A stretch of DNA of 26,152 nucleotides, from contig JAJJXM010000164.1 in assembly GCA_024516155.1 (NCBI GenBank), forward strand, positions 1 through 26,152, read 5' to 3'. Under the pieces are notes generated by a model. That model was not told the DNA's origin, searched no databases, and worked only from the letters and a program-made list of their open reading frames with translations. Every line of letters starts with the position of its first letter. Positions within the stretch are counted from its first letter, which is position 1. Both the position numbers and the translations under genes were made by a program. Shown piece after piece: positions 1 to 9,290 of this stretch. The stretch is from Pyronema omphalodes. Its lineage: Eukaryota; Ascomycota; Pezizomycetes; Pezizales; Pyronemataceae.

Positions 1-8
1 AGATTCGC

Positions 9-24
9 TGGCGCAGTGCGAAGA
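9..24 (+). other. Candidate primer binding site
   Basis: The stretch starting tggcgcagtgcgaa begins with TGG, as expected for the complement of a tRNA CCA end, and lies upstream of gag where a PBS belongs. I cannot match it to a particular tRNA. The end of the 5' LTR is outside the window, so the usual spacing check is not possible. Confidence 0.3.
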
Positions 25-146
25 ACCGTCCGACGAGCAGAAAATAACTGCTACCCTTGTGGTCCGCTGGCAACTCCAGGACTACACCTATCAGGAGCAC
101 ATCCGCCGCACCATCAGACTCAAGCCAATCCTCAGAGCCCGCCAGG

Positions 147-1498
147 ATGCATATTAAACTTATTGACGAAGGCCACTGGCAACAAATTGTGAACGCCGCC
201 GCCATGACCCAGTTCCCCGACGGCCACGAACCGCTCACCTTTACAAAACAACTCGCACAATCCATTTTAGACGCTCAGGACCACCCCACGGGTTACCTCC
301 TCAACGACCTCGCGGAAACCCCCGGTTCTCGTAACAGTACTCGGGTATCCAGCCCTGTCGCCTCCCGCGCTCCGGAAGCTCCCACCCCTGCTCCCATTTC
401 CCCTGTCGTGATCCAGACTGGCTCCGTCCAGCTCTACCCGAACGGTCCAGAACCAGCACCGAGAGCCGCCGCACCCCCTACCACAGCCGCAGCCGCAGCC
501 CCCGCCCCCGCGATAATCGCACCAATTCCTAGACCCCCCCCCCGTGACCCCGAGATCCTTCTAACCCCGGAGGAGCAAGCCGATACAAACGAAATCCACT
601 ACTACGAGAAAGAACTCACCCGCCAGCGTGAGCTAATCAACGCGCTACTCGCCTCCCCCGGCATCCGCGTAACTGGAGACAAAATCTCGGATCCGCCAAC
701 CTTCGACGGGTCCAACAGGGAGGACCTCCGTCGCTTTGTCTCCTTGCTTCGTATCAAGTTAGTGAGCGATGAACTACTACGTTTCCCGACCCCCCATAAA
801 CGGATTTCTTACGCCATGGGCCGCCTCCGCGGACGCGCCCTGGACCAGATCCTTCCTTACATCAAGGAGAACGGCAACCGCTGGGCTCTCAACGACGTCG
901 AGGACGTCATCAAAATTTTACAACGTACCTTCGGAGACCCGGACGAGCGCGCAACGGCTCGTTTCAAACTACAGAATCTCCGACAGAACAACCGCGAATT
1001 CTCGGACTACTACGCAGAGTTCTCCCGCCTAGTCGCAGAGTTAGGCTGGGACGAAGCCGCCACCATGGATGCCCTGCGTAACGGCCTGTCCCTTGAGCTA
1101 CACGAGAAGTTGGTTGGTGCCCCGCCCACCACCACGATGCACGAATTCGTCGAACAGTGTCAAAAATTGGACTCCCAATTAAGGGCACTCGAAAACCTCC
1201 GCAAGCTGCGTACCAACCGAGGCCAAGTCAAGACCACTACCACCGCCACCCCCCACCACCAGTCGCCCCACCCCCGCCACTCAAGCCACCACCCGCCTCC
1301 TCCAGCAAGCAAACCCCGGCCCAGGGACCCCGGCAGAAACTGTCGGCACAGGAGCGCGCGACCCGCCTATCAGAAGGACGTTGCCTCTACTGCGGTGGCC
1401 TCGGCCACATGGCTGCGTCGTGCCCCGCCAAGACGAATGTGAAAGTGGCGAGCGTGGAATTAGTGGATGCTGAAGAAGAAGTGTCGGGAAAAGAATAA
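147..1498 (+). pseudogene. gag: Gag of Ty3 element 1 (one internal frameshift)
   Basis: Gag forms the capsid and binds the element RNA. The first ATG of the long frame is at 147, and the product starts MHIKLIDEGH. A Pro/Ala-rich stretch comes first. The retrotransposon Gag domain follows at about 680-1200 (FDGSNREDLRRF, LQNLRQNNREFSDYYAEF). After that the frame changes somewhere within 1200-1260. The second frame carries a Pro-rich linker and one CX2CX4HX4C zinc knuckle at 1382-1423 (CLYCGGLGHMAASC), ending at TAA 1496-1498. The knuckle being out of frame with the capsid domain implies an indel in the C-rich linker. A frame open from position 57 has no ATG before 147. Gag is followed by pol in the -1 frame. 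Confidence 0.85.
1486..1498 (+). promoter_or_regulatory. Gag-pol -1 ribosomal frameshift site (GGGAAAA)
   Basis: In the gag frame the sequence reads tcG GGA AAA gaa TAA. This is an in-phase X XXY YYZ slippery heptamer at 1486-1492, four bases before the gag stop. The -1 frame is open across this point and leads directly into the protease domain, so pol has no need of its own start codon. That gag and pol of Ty3/gypsy elements can be linked by frameshifting is family knowledge. I did not model a downstream stem or pseudoknot. Confidence 0.65.
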
Positions 1499-4400
1499 AC
1501 CAGCTGCAAGAAGATGGCTCTGCCGCTGGTGGGAATACTATTATTGCTGATACATTGCTATTATCGGGCGCAAGTTTTACTGGAAGATTAGAATGCAAAC
1601 ACCTTGTCCTCTCCTGTTCCTTGTTTTCCAATAACCGCTCCGTGAAAACAGTAGCGCTCGTTGACTGCGGCGCCACTGGTATCGCCTTTGTTGACCGCAA
1701 TTTCGCCCGCCATCACAAACTCCCCCTAACCCCCCTATCCACCGCCCGAACGGTCGAAGTTATCGACGGCCGCCCCATATCCTCAGGAAAGATAACACAC
1801 CTCGCCCAAGTAGAGTGTACCATCAACGGTCACTCGGAAACCCTTCCTATGTTTGTCACCAAGCTGGGTCACTACCCGGTGGTGTTGGGTATCCCCTGGT
1901 TGAAAAAACACGATGTAACAATAAGCTTCAGTTCCAACACTGTAAGCTTCGACTCCGAATACTGCCTGAGAAACTGCACCCCGTTGCCTGTGAGCACAAC
2001 CGGTGTCGAGGTCCTGGACTCGAGGCCCCCTCCCGCTGTCCACGAGCCCGACAAAAAACCCCTTGCCGGAGTTGGAAGACTCGGTCCCCGACCCCCCGGA
2101 CGAACCCCCAATAGAGATCTCAAGTCTAACCATCACCGACTTCAAGGAAATGGTAGAAGACGAAAGCCTGACAGTGTTCTCGCTATCGTTGGACGAGATC
2201 ACCGTCGCCCTACAAGACAAGCCCCCCCTTACGGACGACGAACTGAAAGACATGATCCCCAAGGAGTATCATGACTACCTCGATTTATTCAAGGAGGTCA
2301 ACGCGAAGGAACTTGCCCCGCACCGACCCTACGACCACAAGATCCCACTGAAAGAGGGATTCGTTCCACCCTTTGGCCCGTTATACTCGCTGTCACGCAA
2401 CGAATTGCAGACGCTGAAAACATGGCTCGATGAGAATTTGGAGAAAGGATTTATACAACGCTCCCAATCACCAGCCGCCTCACCGATATTATTCGTGAAA
2501 AAATCAGACGGATCCCTACGCCTGTGTGTCGACTACCGAAGACTGAATGAAGGTACCGAGAAGAACCGGTACCCCGCTGCCATTGATACAGGAAACGATG
2601 ATGAATCTTTCCAAAGCTCAATACTTTACGACCCTTGATGTCCGCAGCGCTTATAATCTTATCAGAATGGCAGAAGGCGAAGAATGGAAGACGGCCTTCC
2701 GCACACGGTACGGCCTGTTTGAATCGAAAGTGATGCCCTTTGGGCTCACCAACGCGCCTGCCGATTTCCAGGCATTTATAAATGATGTCCTGAGACCATA
2801 CCTAGACCAGTTTTGTACGGCATACTTGGACGATATCCTCGTATTCTCCGAAACAAGGCCCGATCACACCGCACACGTCCGGAAGATCTTGGAACGACTC
2901 AAACAAGAAAAACTGCACTTGAAGCCAGAGAAGTGTAAGTTTGCTAAGGCAGAAGTACAGTACCTGGGCTACAACATCGGCCGCGACGGCGCGCGCATGA
3001 TGGATTCCAAAGTAGCCACAGTGAGAGATTGGAAGGAACCAACCAATTTGAAACAGGTCCAAGAGTTCCTGGGCTTCGCGAATTTCTACCGAAGATTTAT
3101 CAAAGACTACTCAAAAGTGGTCTCCCCGCTTACAGCTCTGACCAAAAAGAAAGATGGTAAAGCAATCCCCTTTGTCTGGGGTAATGATCAGCAGAGCGCC
3201 TTCGACCGACTGAAGGACGCATTTACATCAGCACCCATCCTCAAGCACTTCGACTACGAGAAACCGATTGTAGTAGAAACAGACGCATCTGACTATGTGT
3301 CCGCTGGAGTTTTATCACAATACGACGACGATAACGTGTTACACCCCGTCGCATTTTATTCCAAGAAGCATTCCCCGGCAGAATGTAACTACGAAATCTA
3401 CGACAAGGAACTACTGGCAATAGTTCGTTGTTTTGAGGAATGGCGTCCCCACTTAGAGGGCTCCGCCTTCCCTATAAAAGTATTGACGGATCACAAGAAT
3501 CTTGAATACTTTATGACGACAAAGCTGCTGAATAGACGACAAGCACGCTGGTCCGAGTTCCTGTCTCGGTTTAACTTTGTGATCACCTATCGACCAGGTA
3601 CGTTGGGAGGAAAACCGGACGCCCTGACAAGAAGAGCCGCCGACCTCCCGGAAGAGGGAGACGAACGCATACTGGCGAACCAGCAAGCTGTTCTGAAGCC
3701 ACAGAACTTTCAGTTATGCATGACCCCGCCAATGAAACTCGCACCTTCCGAAGTAGACCTCCTGTTCACAGAGGGCTACAAGACAGATCCATTCCCCAAC
3801 CAAGTGTTGGGAATGCTGGAAGATGGCACACAAATCTGTAAGGACATATCGCTCGCCGATTGTTCCGTGTTGGAAAACAGATTGTACTACCGAGATTGCC
3901 TATATGTCCCCGCGCTGGATAAGCTACGATTGAAACTACTGCAAGATCACCACGACCCCCCCCACCATGGGACACCCGGGCCGTGCGAAGACTTTCGAAC
4001 TCCTCGCCAGGAATTATTACTGGCCCTCGATGAGAAAAGATGTGGACCAATTCGTCCGGAATTGCCACACCTGTAAAAGAACAAAGGCTACCCGCCACGC
4101 ACCCTATGGAACCCTGAAGCCCCTACCGGTTCCGCACCACCCTTGGCAGAATATATCGGTGGATTTTGTTACTGGACTACCGACATCAGAAGGCTTCGAC
4201 GCAATATGTGCGATCGTTTGCCGACTAACGAAACAGCGGCACTTAGTGCCCTGTCATTCCACAATAGACGCTGAAGGCTTCGCGCAACTCTTCCTGGAGA
4301 ATGTGTTCAAACTACACGGCCTGCCAGACACAGTAGTGTCCGACCGCGGTCCGCAATTTGTGGCCCATTTCTGGAAACACTTGGCGAATTGCATGGGTAT

Positions 4401-5226
4401 CGAAATTGCCACGAGTACGGCCTTTCATCCCCAAACCGACGGCCAAACAGAGAGAATTAACGCGGTTACGGAGCAATATCTCCGCGCGTACGTCTGTTAT
4501 TTACAAGACGATTGGAAGAAATTTTTACCACTGGCAGAATTTGCTGCAAATAACCAAGTATCGGATACAACGTCGCTGTCTCCGTTCTACGCTATATATG
4601 GTCGACACCCCAAGTGCTCTTTCGAACTGGAAAGCAGGACCAACAACCCTGAGGAAGTGAAAGCGAACGAGGTGGCGGAAAGGATGTCACACATCCATGA
4701 CGTCTTACGTTCGGAAATGAAATACGCCCAAGCCCGCCACATAGAAGCCGCCGACAATTCCCGACTCCCCGCGCCTGTCTTCAAACCAGGAGACCTGGTA
4801 TGGCTGGACGCCCGGAACCTGAGAACCCGCCGCCCCTCAAAGAAACTAGAAAATAAATACCTAGGCCCCTTCACCGTGTTACGACCTATTGGATCCCACG
4901 CCTATGAATTGGACATACCGGAGACCATGAAACACCACAGGACCTTCCCCGTGTCCCTACTAAACCCAGCCCCCTCGGACCCCCTCCCTGGCCAGATTAT
5001 TCCACCGCCCCTACCGGTAGTAGTAGACGGCGAAGAAGAATGGTTCGTGGATGAAATTCTGGATAGCCGTTGGTCAAGAGGAAACCTGCAGTACCTCGTC
5101 AAGTGGACCGGCCATGACTCTCCAACCTGGGAACCGGAAACGAACCTATCCGAGACTGAGGCCGCTGAGAGATTTCACCAGTTATACCCAGACAAACCTT
5201 CTCCTCTCGTAGGAACTCGAGCCTAA
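1492..5226 (+). pseudogene. pol: Pol of Ty3 element 1: protease, RT, RNase H, integrase, chromodomain (three +1 shifts)
   Basis: The aspartic protease carries DCGATG at 1663-1680, with Cys where many have Ser. RT shows LCVDYRRLN near 2521, [10 protein letters not shown] near 2632, the FGLTNAP segment near 2740 and the catalytic YLDD at 2823-2834. RNase H has [13 protein letters not shown] and [10 protein letters not shown]. Integrase has its HHCC finger (GHPGR...CHTC) and a DDE core (SVDFVTG, VSDRGPQF, QTDGQTERIN). A chromodomain (about 5041-5205, WFVDEILDSRW...YLVKWTGH..PTWEP) precedes TAA 5224-5226. The reading frame steps +1 three times: near 2030-2060, in the C-run at about 2571-2576, and in the eight-C run at 3956-3963. 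Ty3 element 2 has one base fewer at that last site. Each looks like one extra base, so these are decay or sequencing artefacts rather than programmed shifts. Confidence 0.9.
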
Positions 5227-5237
5227 CGGGGGGGTAC
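5225..5237 (+). other. Polypurine tract
   Basis: A purine-rich stretch (aacggggggg) overlaps the pol stop and ends three bases before the LTR TG. This is the place where plus-strand DNA synthesis is primed in LTR elements. Confidence 0.6.
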
Positions 5238-5766
5238 TGTCACGGCACACGGCTGACGAGCCGTTGTGTTGCGTCATCATGTTGTCGTGGTTGTTGATTG
5301 AGATCGTGCCGTTGTCTTGCCGCGTTGTGTTGCCGTTGTGTTGTTGTGTTGTTGTGTGTGCCGTGCCATGTTGACTGAGAGAATGATTGATGATGGATGA
5401 CGTACCACCAGCTGGAGAGCTGTGGCGTCGCAGTTGAATCGATGGAGAACGGAAGCTCATGTAGCGATGATTGTATGACGGCCCAGCAAGAGTGCTGGCC
5501 GCCCCTTTGTACATAAGGAGGCTTGCCTCCCCGTTGTCGAGATTCTCCATCGAACGTCTTGTGTCTTCTCCTGACTCCTAATATAAGATTTCCTCTCTTA
5601 AGTCCTACGTCACTCTTGTCCTTGTCCCTGTCCCTGTTTAGTGTGCCGTCCGTCTGACGAGCACTTCGGTCCTTGTCCTGCCGTTCCCCGTTCCGGAACC
5701 TGCCTAGTCCCCCTTTCCGGTAGTGTTCAGTGTGTCCCTTGAACGTCCGTTCTCGTGTCCCTGACA
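5238..5766 (+). repeat. 3' LTR of Ty3 element 1
   Basis: The LTR starts TGTCACGG directly after the polypurine tract and ends CCTGACA. The termini are a perfect 5-bp inverted repeat (TGTCA/TGACA), which fixes the length at 529 bp. Right of it the sequence is the LINE A ORF2 antisense strand. The LTR is rich in short gtt/ttg repeats near its start (5260-5370). A TATA-like stretch (aatataag) lies at about 5579-5586 and could mark the U3/R promoter, but that is only a guess. The 5' LTR is not in the window, so age by LTR divergence cannot be judged. Confidence 0.85.
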
Positions 5767-6608
5767 AGGAGGGGCAACGTTTCACAACAGGGTGGTGAGG
5801 GGGGAGGGAGAGGAGACGCAGGACGTATTTTCGGGTGCGATGTTGCAAGCGGTCTGAAACAGGGGGTATGGCGGCTTCATTGTGGAGGGCGATTATCGGT
5901 GTCGAGTGGAATGCGTTTAGGATTCGTCGTAGGGCTGAGTTTTGTTGGGTTTGAATGAGGTTGGCGATACTTTTTTGGCCCGTCCACCAGATCTCAGAGC
6001 CGAAGTCGGACCTAGAAATGACGCACGCGATGTAAAGGGTACGGGTTGCTGAGGGGGACAAACCTGTCTCGTAACGCAATAAGCTTCGGAGGGCGTTGAG
6101 GGATCTAGCAGCGGCCGTTAGTCTAACTTTTACATGATGTACAAAGGAAAGTTTTCTGTCGAAGTAAATCCCGATCCATCTAACTATGTCTGTTTTTCCT
6201 CCTCTTGTTCACGGAGTCCCCACCGTGCCGTTTGGAAGACGGATGTTGACTCCTTCTGTCAGATTGTCGGTGCGCGAGCGGTGAAAGTGTAACAACTCCG
6301 ACTTAGAGTCATGGAAGGCTACTGCGTTTTGCTGCGCCCTGCAAAAGGCGGTTCGAGCGGCGGATACTAGTTCCCTGGCGTTGTCCTCTCTGGAGCGGCC
6401 GTGTGCAACAAGGGCTACGTCGTCCATGTAGCTGGGTGTCCAAAGTGTGGGGTGGGCATTCTGTAGGGCGTCGACGAGGGGTCGGAGATAGATAAGGAAA
6501 AGGATTGGGGACGCCGGCGAGCCTTGAGGGATGCCGGTTCTGATTGGTCGCTGGGTGTCTGTTCTGCCGTCAACGAGAGGGCAGTGGAACGGTCGTTCAA
6601 GAAGGAGG

Positions 6609-6622
6609 AGCACCACGAGGTA
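6609..6622. repeat. Target site duplication (left) of LINE D
   Basis: The 14 bases agcaccacgaggta recur at 7400-7413 and bracket the + strand LINE fragment. Removing one copy and the insert restores the LINE A RT frame (SWC to SSFLNDR) at this point. Confidence 0.85.
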
Positions 6623-7032
6623 GATGGATATCACAACGAGCCAAAGACAGCCGCTCTTTCCGTCCCCGCAAAACATGGGGCTTGCGCGACTCCCTCCGCT
6701 CTCTCCCTAAACGCCGCTCCGCAGTATTCCTCCAACTTGCGTCCGGACATGCCCTTATTGGCACCCACCTCGTTCGAGTGAAAAAGAAAGAATCCGACGT
6801 CTGCTGGTGGTGCACGTCTAATGTCCGACAAACCCGGGGACACCTGTTCGGAGAGTGTCACCGCTGGCGGCGTGAGTACGCAGTACTAAAGAAAGAGGTG
6901 GATGCCATTAAGGGCAGGAGCTGGAGACCACGAGCAAGGCTCAAAGCGGTGGATCTGTTTAGCGACGATCGCTATACGAAGGTGTTGTTGGAGTATTTAG
7001 CAGCCACGGAGATTGGCAGGCGCTACGAATAG
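6623..7032 (+). pseudogene. LINE D ORF2 C-terminus with CCHC finger (5'-truncated)
   Basis: The frame includes FLQLASGHALIGTHLVRVKK followed by a CX2CX9HX4C finger (CWWCTSNVRQTRGHLFGEC) and an Arg/Leu-rich tail ending IGRRYE. This GH.P...YL..(I/V)...CxxC...H.L..C pattern is the usual C-terminal region of Tad1/jockey-like ORF2 proteins, after RNase H. No start codon belongs to it; the open frame to the left is LINE A antisense. The stop is TAG at 7030-7032. Confidence 0.75.
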
Positions 7033-7399
7033 GCTGGGGTTGGTGGGCCTGGAGATGGAGATTCACGGGATTGCGGGGTTGTTTTTTCTTTTCTCTGAAT
7101 TCTTTTAGTGTTTGTACGGCAAGGCGGTTATTGCTGGGCTCAAGTTTGGTGTCACGTATGAGTTTCTGTACGGGGTTTGTCTAGACTGTGTACGAGAGTG
7201 TTTTGTTTATTTGTGTTTTTGCGGTTGTTTGCCTTTTGCGTATATCTATTTTTCTAACTGGGGAGTTTGGGGACAAGGAGATTGGGTTGCCTCGTTAGGC
7301 GGTTTAAACCGCGAGGACAGGAAAAACGGATACTTAGCTCCCGCATAGGCCTTAGAGGCCTCGATCGGTGTATGATTAAAATCAAATCAAATCAAATCA
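6623..7399 (+). mobile_element. LINE D: 5'-truncated LINE of a different lineage
   Basis: A 777-bp insert inside the LINE A RT domain has 14-bp target duplications on both sides. Its 3' end is a pentanucleotide tail (aaatc)n at 7376-7399. It holds only the last ~135 codons of an ORF2 and a ~370-bp 3' UTR. The 3' UTR includes a perfect 14-bp palindrome GCGGTTTAAACCGC at 7299-7312. Severe 5' truncation, a tail and a 14-bp duplication are the classical marks of target-primed reverse transcription. Neither its tail nor its 3' UTR resembles those of the other LINEs in the window. Confidence 0.85.
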
Positions 7400-7413
7400 A
7401 GCACCACGAGGTA
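7400..7413. repeat. Target site duplication (right) of LINE D
   Basis: This is a perfect copy of 6609-6622, directly after the (aaatc)n tail. The first a may belong to the tail. Confidence 0.85.
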
Positions 7414-7995
7414 ACTGCTTGGGGGCAGCCTAGTGTGCGCATCGTTGCGAGCAATCTGTCCGAGGAGACGTCGTCGAACGCGCCTCGTACGTCTAAAAGT
7501 AATGCAGAAGTGACTAGGCGACGGCTAGCATTCGCTTCGACTTCGTGCGTTAGTGCAATCGCAGGGTCAATAGCCGAGCGTTTAGGGCGCCCGCCTATTT
7601 GATCTGCATGCAGGATGTCGTACGACTCCGCCATAAGGCTGAGTCTCGTCGCCATCAATTTTTCCAAAACCTTTCCCATGCAATTAAGCAATGCGATCGG
7701 TCGGTATGCCTTCACCGCGCTGTAGTCGGGCTTATTTGGCTTTGGGATGATCACCGTGGTGGCTTCTCGCCAGCACTTCGGGTGGTATCCTTTCTTGCCG
7801 AGCCCGGAGTATAGTGCGTTGAACGTGTGGGGGATCGCGTCGTATGCTTTTCTAAGGCATGCGAACGTGATGGTGTCAGGACCAGGGGCTTTTTTCGGGG
7901 AAGAGGTAAAAATAGCAGTACGAATTTCATCGGGGGTGAATGTGTGCCAGGGGATTTCGGGGGACGAGCGGGAATTATGGGTGTGGGGGGTAGTT

Positions 7996-8019
7996 GGGGG
8001 GGGGGGGGGGGGGGGGGGG
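7996..8019. repeat. 24-bp G homopolymer in LINE A ORF2 (poly-Pro linker)
   Basis: A pure run of 24 G on the + strand encodes consecutive Pro codons in the ORF2 linker between endonuclease and RT. LINE B has 15 G at the same place (23228-23242) and the antisense LINE C piece has 14 C (13222-13235). The tract varies in length between copies and coincides with one breakpoint, that of LINE C. Confidence 0.9.
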
Positions 8020-9282
8020 AATAGCGCTTGAAAAGCTGCAACCTTACGCTCGAAGTCAACGCACAGTTTCTCTGTGCCTCCTACCATGGCTTCGACCGGC
8101 GGGGTCAGTCGGGTGCGACGCGGGTTCGTGTAACAAAACGCCGCCCAGATGTCCGGGCCTTCCGCCGCTGCGAGGTATTCTTTCCACAGCGAGTCTTTGG
8201 CGTAGCGCACTGTGCTGTAGTGTTTGTTACAGAGGCGTTTGTATTCGTCGTGGTGAGTGGGGAGCCGGGACAGCTTCCATCGGCGTCTGGCGGCGGTCAT
8301 TTCACGACGGGTGTGGCGGATTTCCTCAGTCCACCACCTTTTCGAGCGCGGGGTGGGTGATAGGGTCGGGGTGGCTTTTGACGCTGCACTCTGTATGGAG
8401 TCTCGAAGTCGGGTGGCCCATTCGTCGAGGTTGCTCGCGGAGGGGTTGGCGCGGAGGTGTGTCCAGTAGGGCTGTCTGGCCTTCGCGAGCAGCGTGAGCT
8501 CCCTGGTAAACGTGTCCCAATCCGTTGTGTTCCAGTTTAAACGAGTAGTTGCGAGGGGGGTCACCGTGTGGTCTGGATGGAGAGAGTTAAGTTGAAAACG
8601 GATGACCTTGTGGTCCGAGCCTGTGGCTATTGCGTCGTCGATGGCCCAGTTTGCTATTTCCCTTGCCATCGATGGGGAAGCCAGGGTCAGGTCCAGGACC
8701 GATGAGCCTGTGCCGTCCTTGTACTGGTGGGTTGGGACGTCTGGCACGTTCACCAACCGCCAGTTATGCGATTCCAACAGTTCGACGAGCTCGTCGGCAC
8801 GTGTTGTTCTGCGCGTGTGGGAGTTCCACAGAGGATGGTGGGAGTTGAGTTCCCCTGTGATAACGCATCGACGTGGGAGGGTGAGGGGGGTAAGCGCGCG
8901 GGGGATGGTGTAGATGTTGGTGTTGGGGTCACGTTCATTATAGATGTTGACAAGGTAAAAAGAGGGGATAAGGTCGGTGCTGACCTCTGGGACCTGGAGG
9001 TCGAGGTCTCCGCTGACATCCGGTCTGGGCGTGACTTGGACGTGGGGGTTGAGCCGGGAGACATATGCGGCGGTGCGGTTGGCCTTGTGGTGGGCACGTG
9101 GGGGAAGAAGCAAAACAAAATCAGGGTGTGTGACTACAAACTTGGGATCTTTGACATTCACCTCTTGGATGAGAATGATGTCTATGTTTACGTTTGCTGT
9201 GTTCAACAGCGTTGTGAGGGCGGTGGTGCTGCGGTTCAGGTTATGTGATATTATCCGGATGGACGCCGCTGATGAGTTGTAC

Positions 9283-9290
9283 TTATTCAT
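9283..9290 (-). promoter_or_regulatory. ORF1 stop / ORF2 start overlap (ATGAATAA)
   Basis: On the - strand the ORF2 ATG lies five bases before the ORF1 TAA in an 8-base overlap, in different frames. This geometry suits stop-coupled reinitiation of ORF2, as proposed for some other LINEs. That mechanism is an inference here. Confidence 0.6.

Larger units (their letters stand above)
1..5766 (+). mobile_element. Ty3/gypsy chromovirus LTR retrotransposon (element 1), 5' LTR outside window
   Basis: Gag with a CCHC knuckle, then protease, reverse transcriptase, RNase H, integrase and a C-terminal chromodomain appear in the Ty3/gypsy order, followed by a polypurine tract and a 3' LTR. The window opens just inside the element, so the 5' LTR lies to the left. 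The element replicates through an RNA intermediate in virus-like particles; chromodomain integrases are known to steer insertion to chromatin (family knowledge). It sits in the RT/RNase H linker of LINE A: the antisense LINE frame resumes directly after the LTR at 5767. The inferred target duplication is the 5 bases after the LTR (aggag), but its partner is outside the window. All catalytic motifs are visible. The frame is shifted once in gag and three times in pol, so this copy is probably not active as sequenced. Confidence 0.95.
5767..9290 (-). pseudogene. LINE A ORF2: endonuclease + reverse transcriptase (interrupted)
   Basis: ORF2 nicks target DNA and reverse transcribes the element RNA there. 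The ATG at 9290 overlaps the ORF1 stop. An APE-type endonuclease covers about residues 10-240: HNLN, LIQEVN, VITGELNSHHPLWN, SVLDLTLAS and GSDHKVI, with Glu replacing Asp in the usual GDxN. A linker follows with a poly-Pro run encoded by 24 consecutive C (7996-8019). RT motifs are IPKPNKPDYSAVKAYRPIAL, LLDVRGAFDD, GIPQGSPASPILF and the catalytic YMDD (6419-6430). The frame is cut between 7400 and 6622 by the small + strand LINE. Beyond that, one base is missing near 6570 compared with LINE B, and an in-frame TGA stands at 6209-6211. The RNase H part is cut off by Ty3 element 1 at 5767. Confidence 0.88.

Noticed and set aside
3956..3963. A programmed +1 frameshift before integrase
   Set aside because: Ty3 element 2 lacks the extra base and reads through in frame here, so the C-run length change is most likely mutation or read error.
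7299..7312. The GCGGTTTAAACCGC palindrome as an intrinsic terminator
   Set aside because: The setting is a eukaryotic LINE 3' UTR with no following T-run; it is noted as a 3' UTR structure instead.
8727..9248. Long + strand open frames over 7750-10580 (up to about 170 codons)
   Set aside because: They are antisense to the LINE A endonuclease, RT and ORF1, have Gly/Val-rich composition with no motif, and follow from the GC-skewed coding strand.
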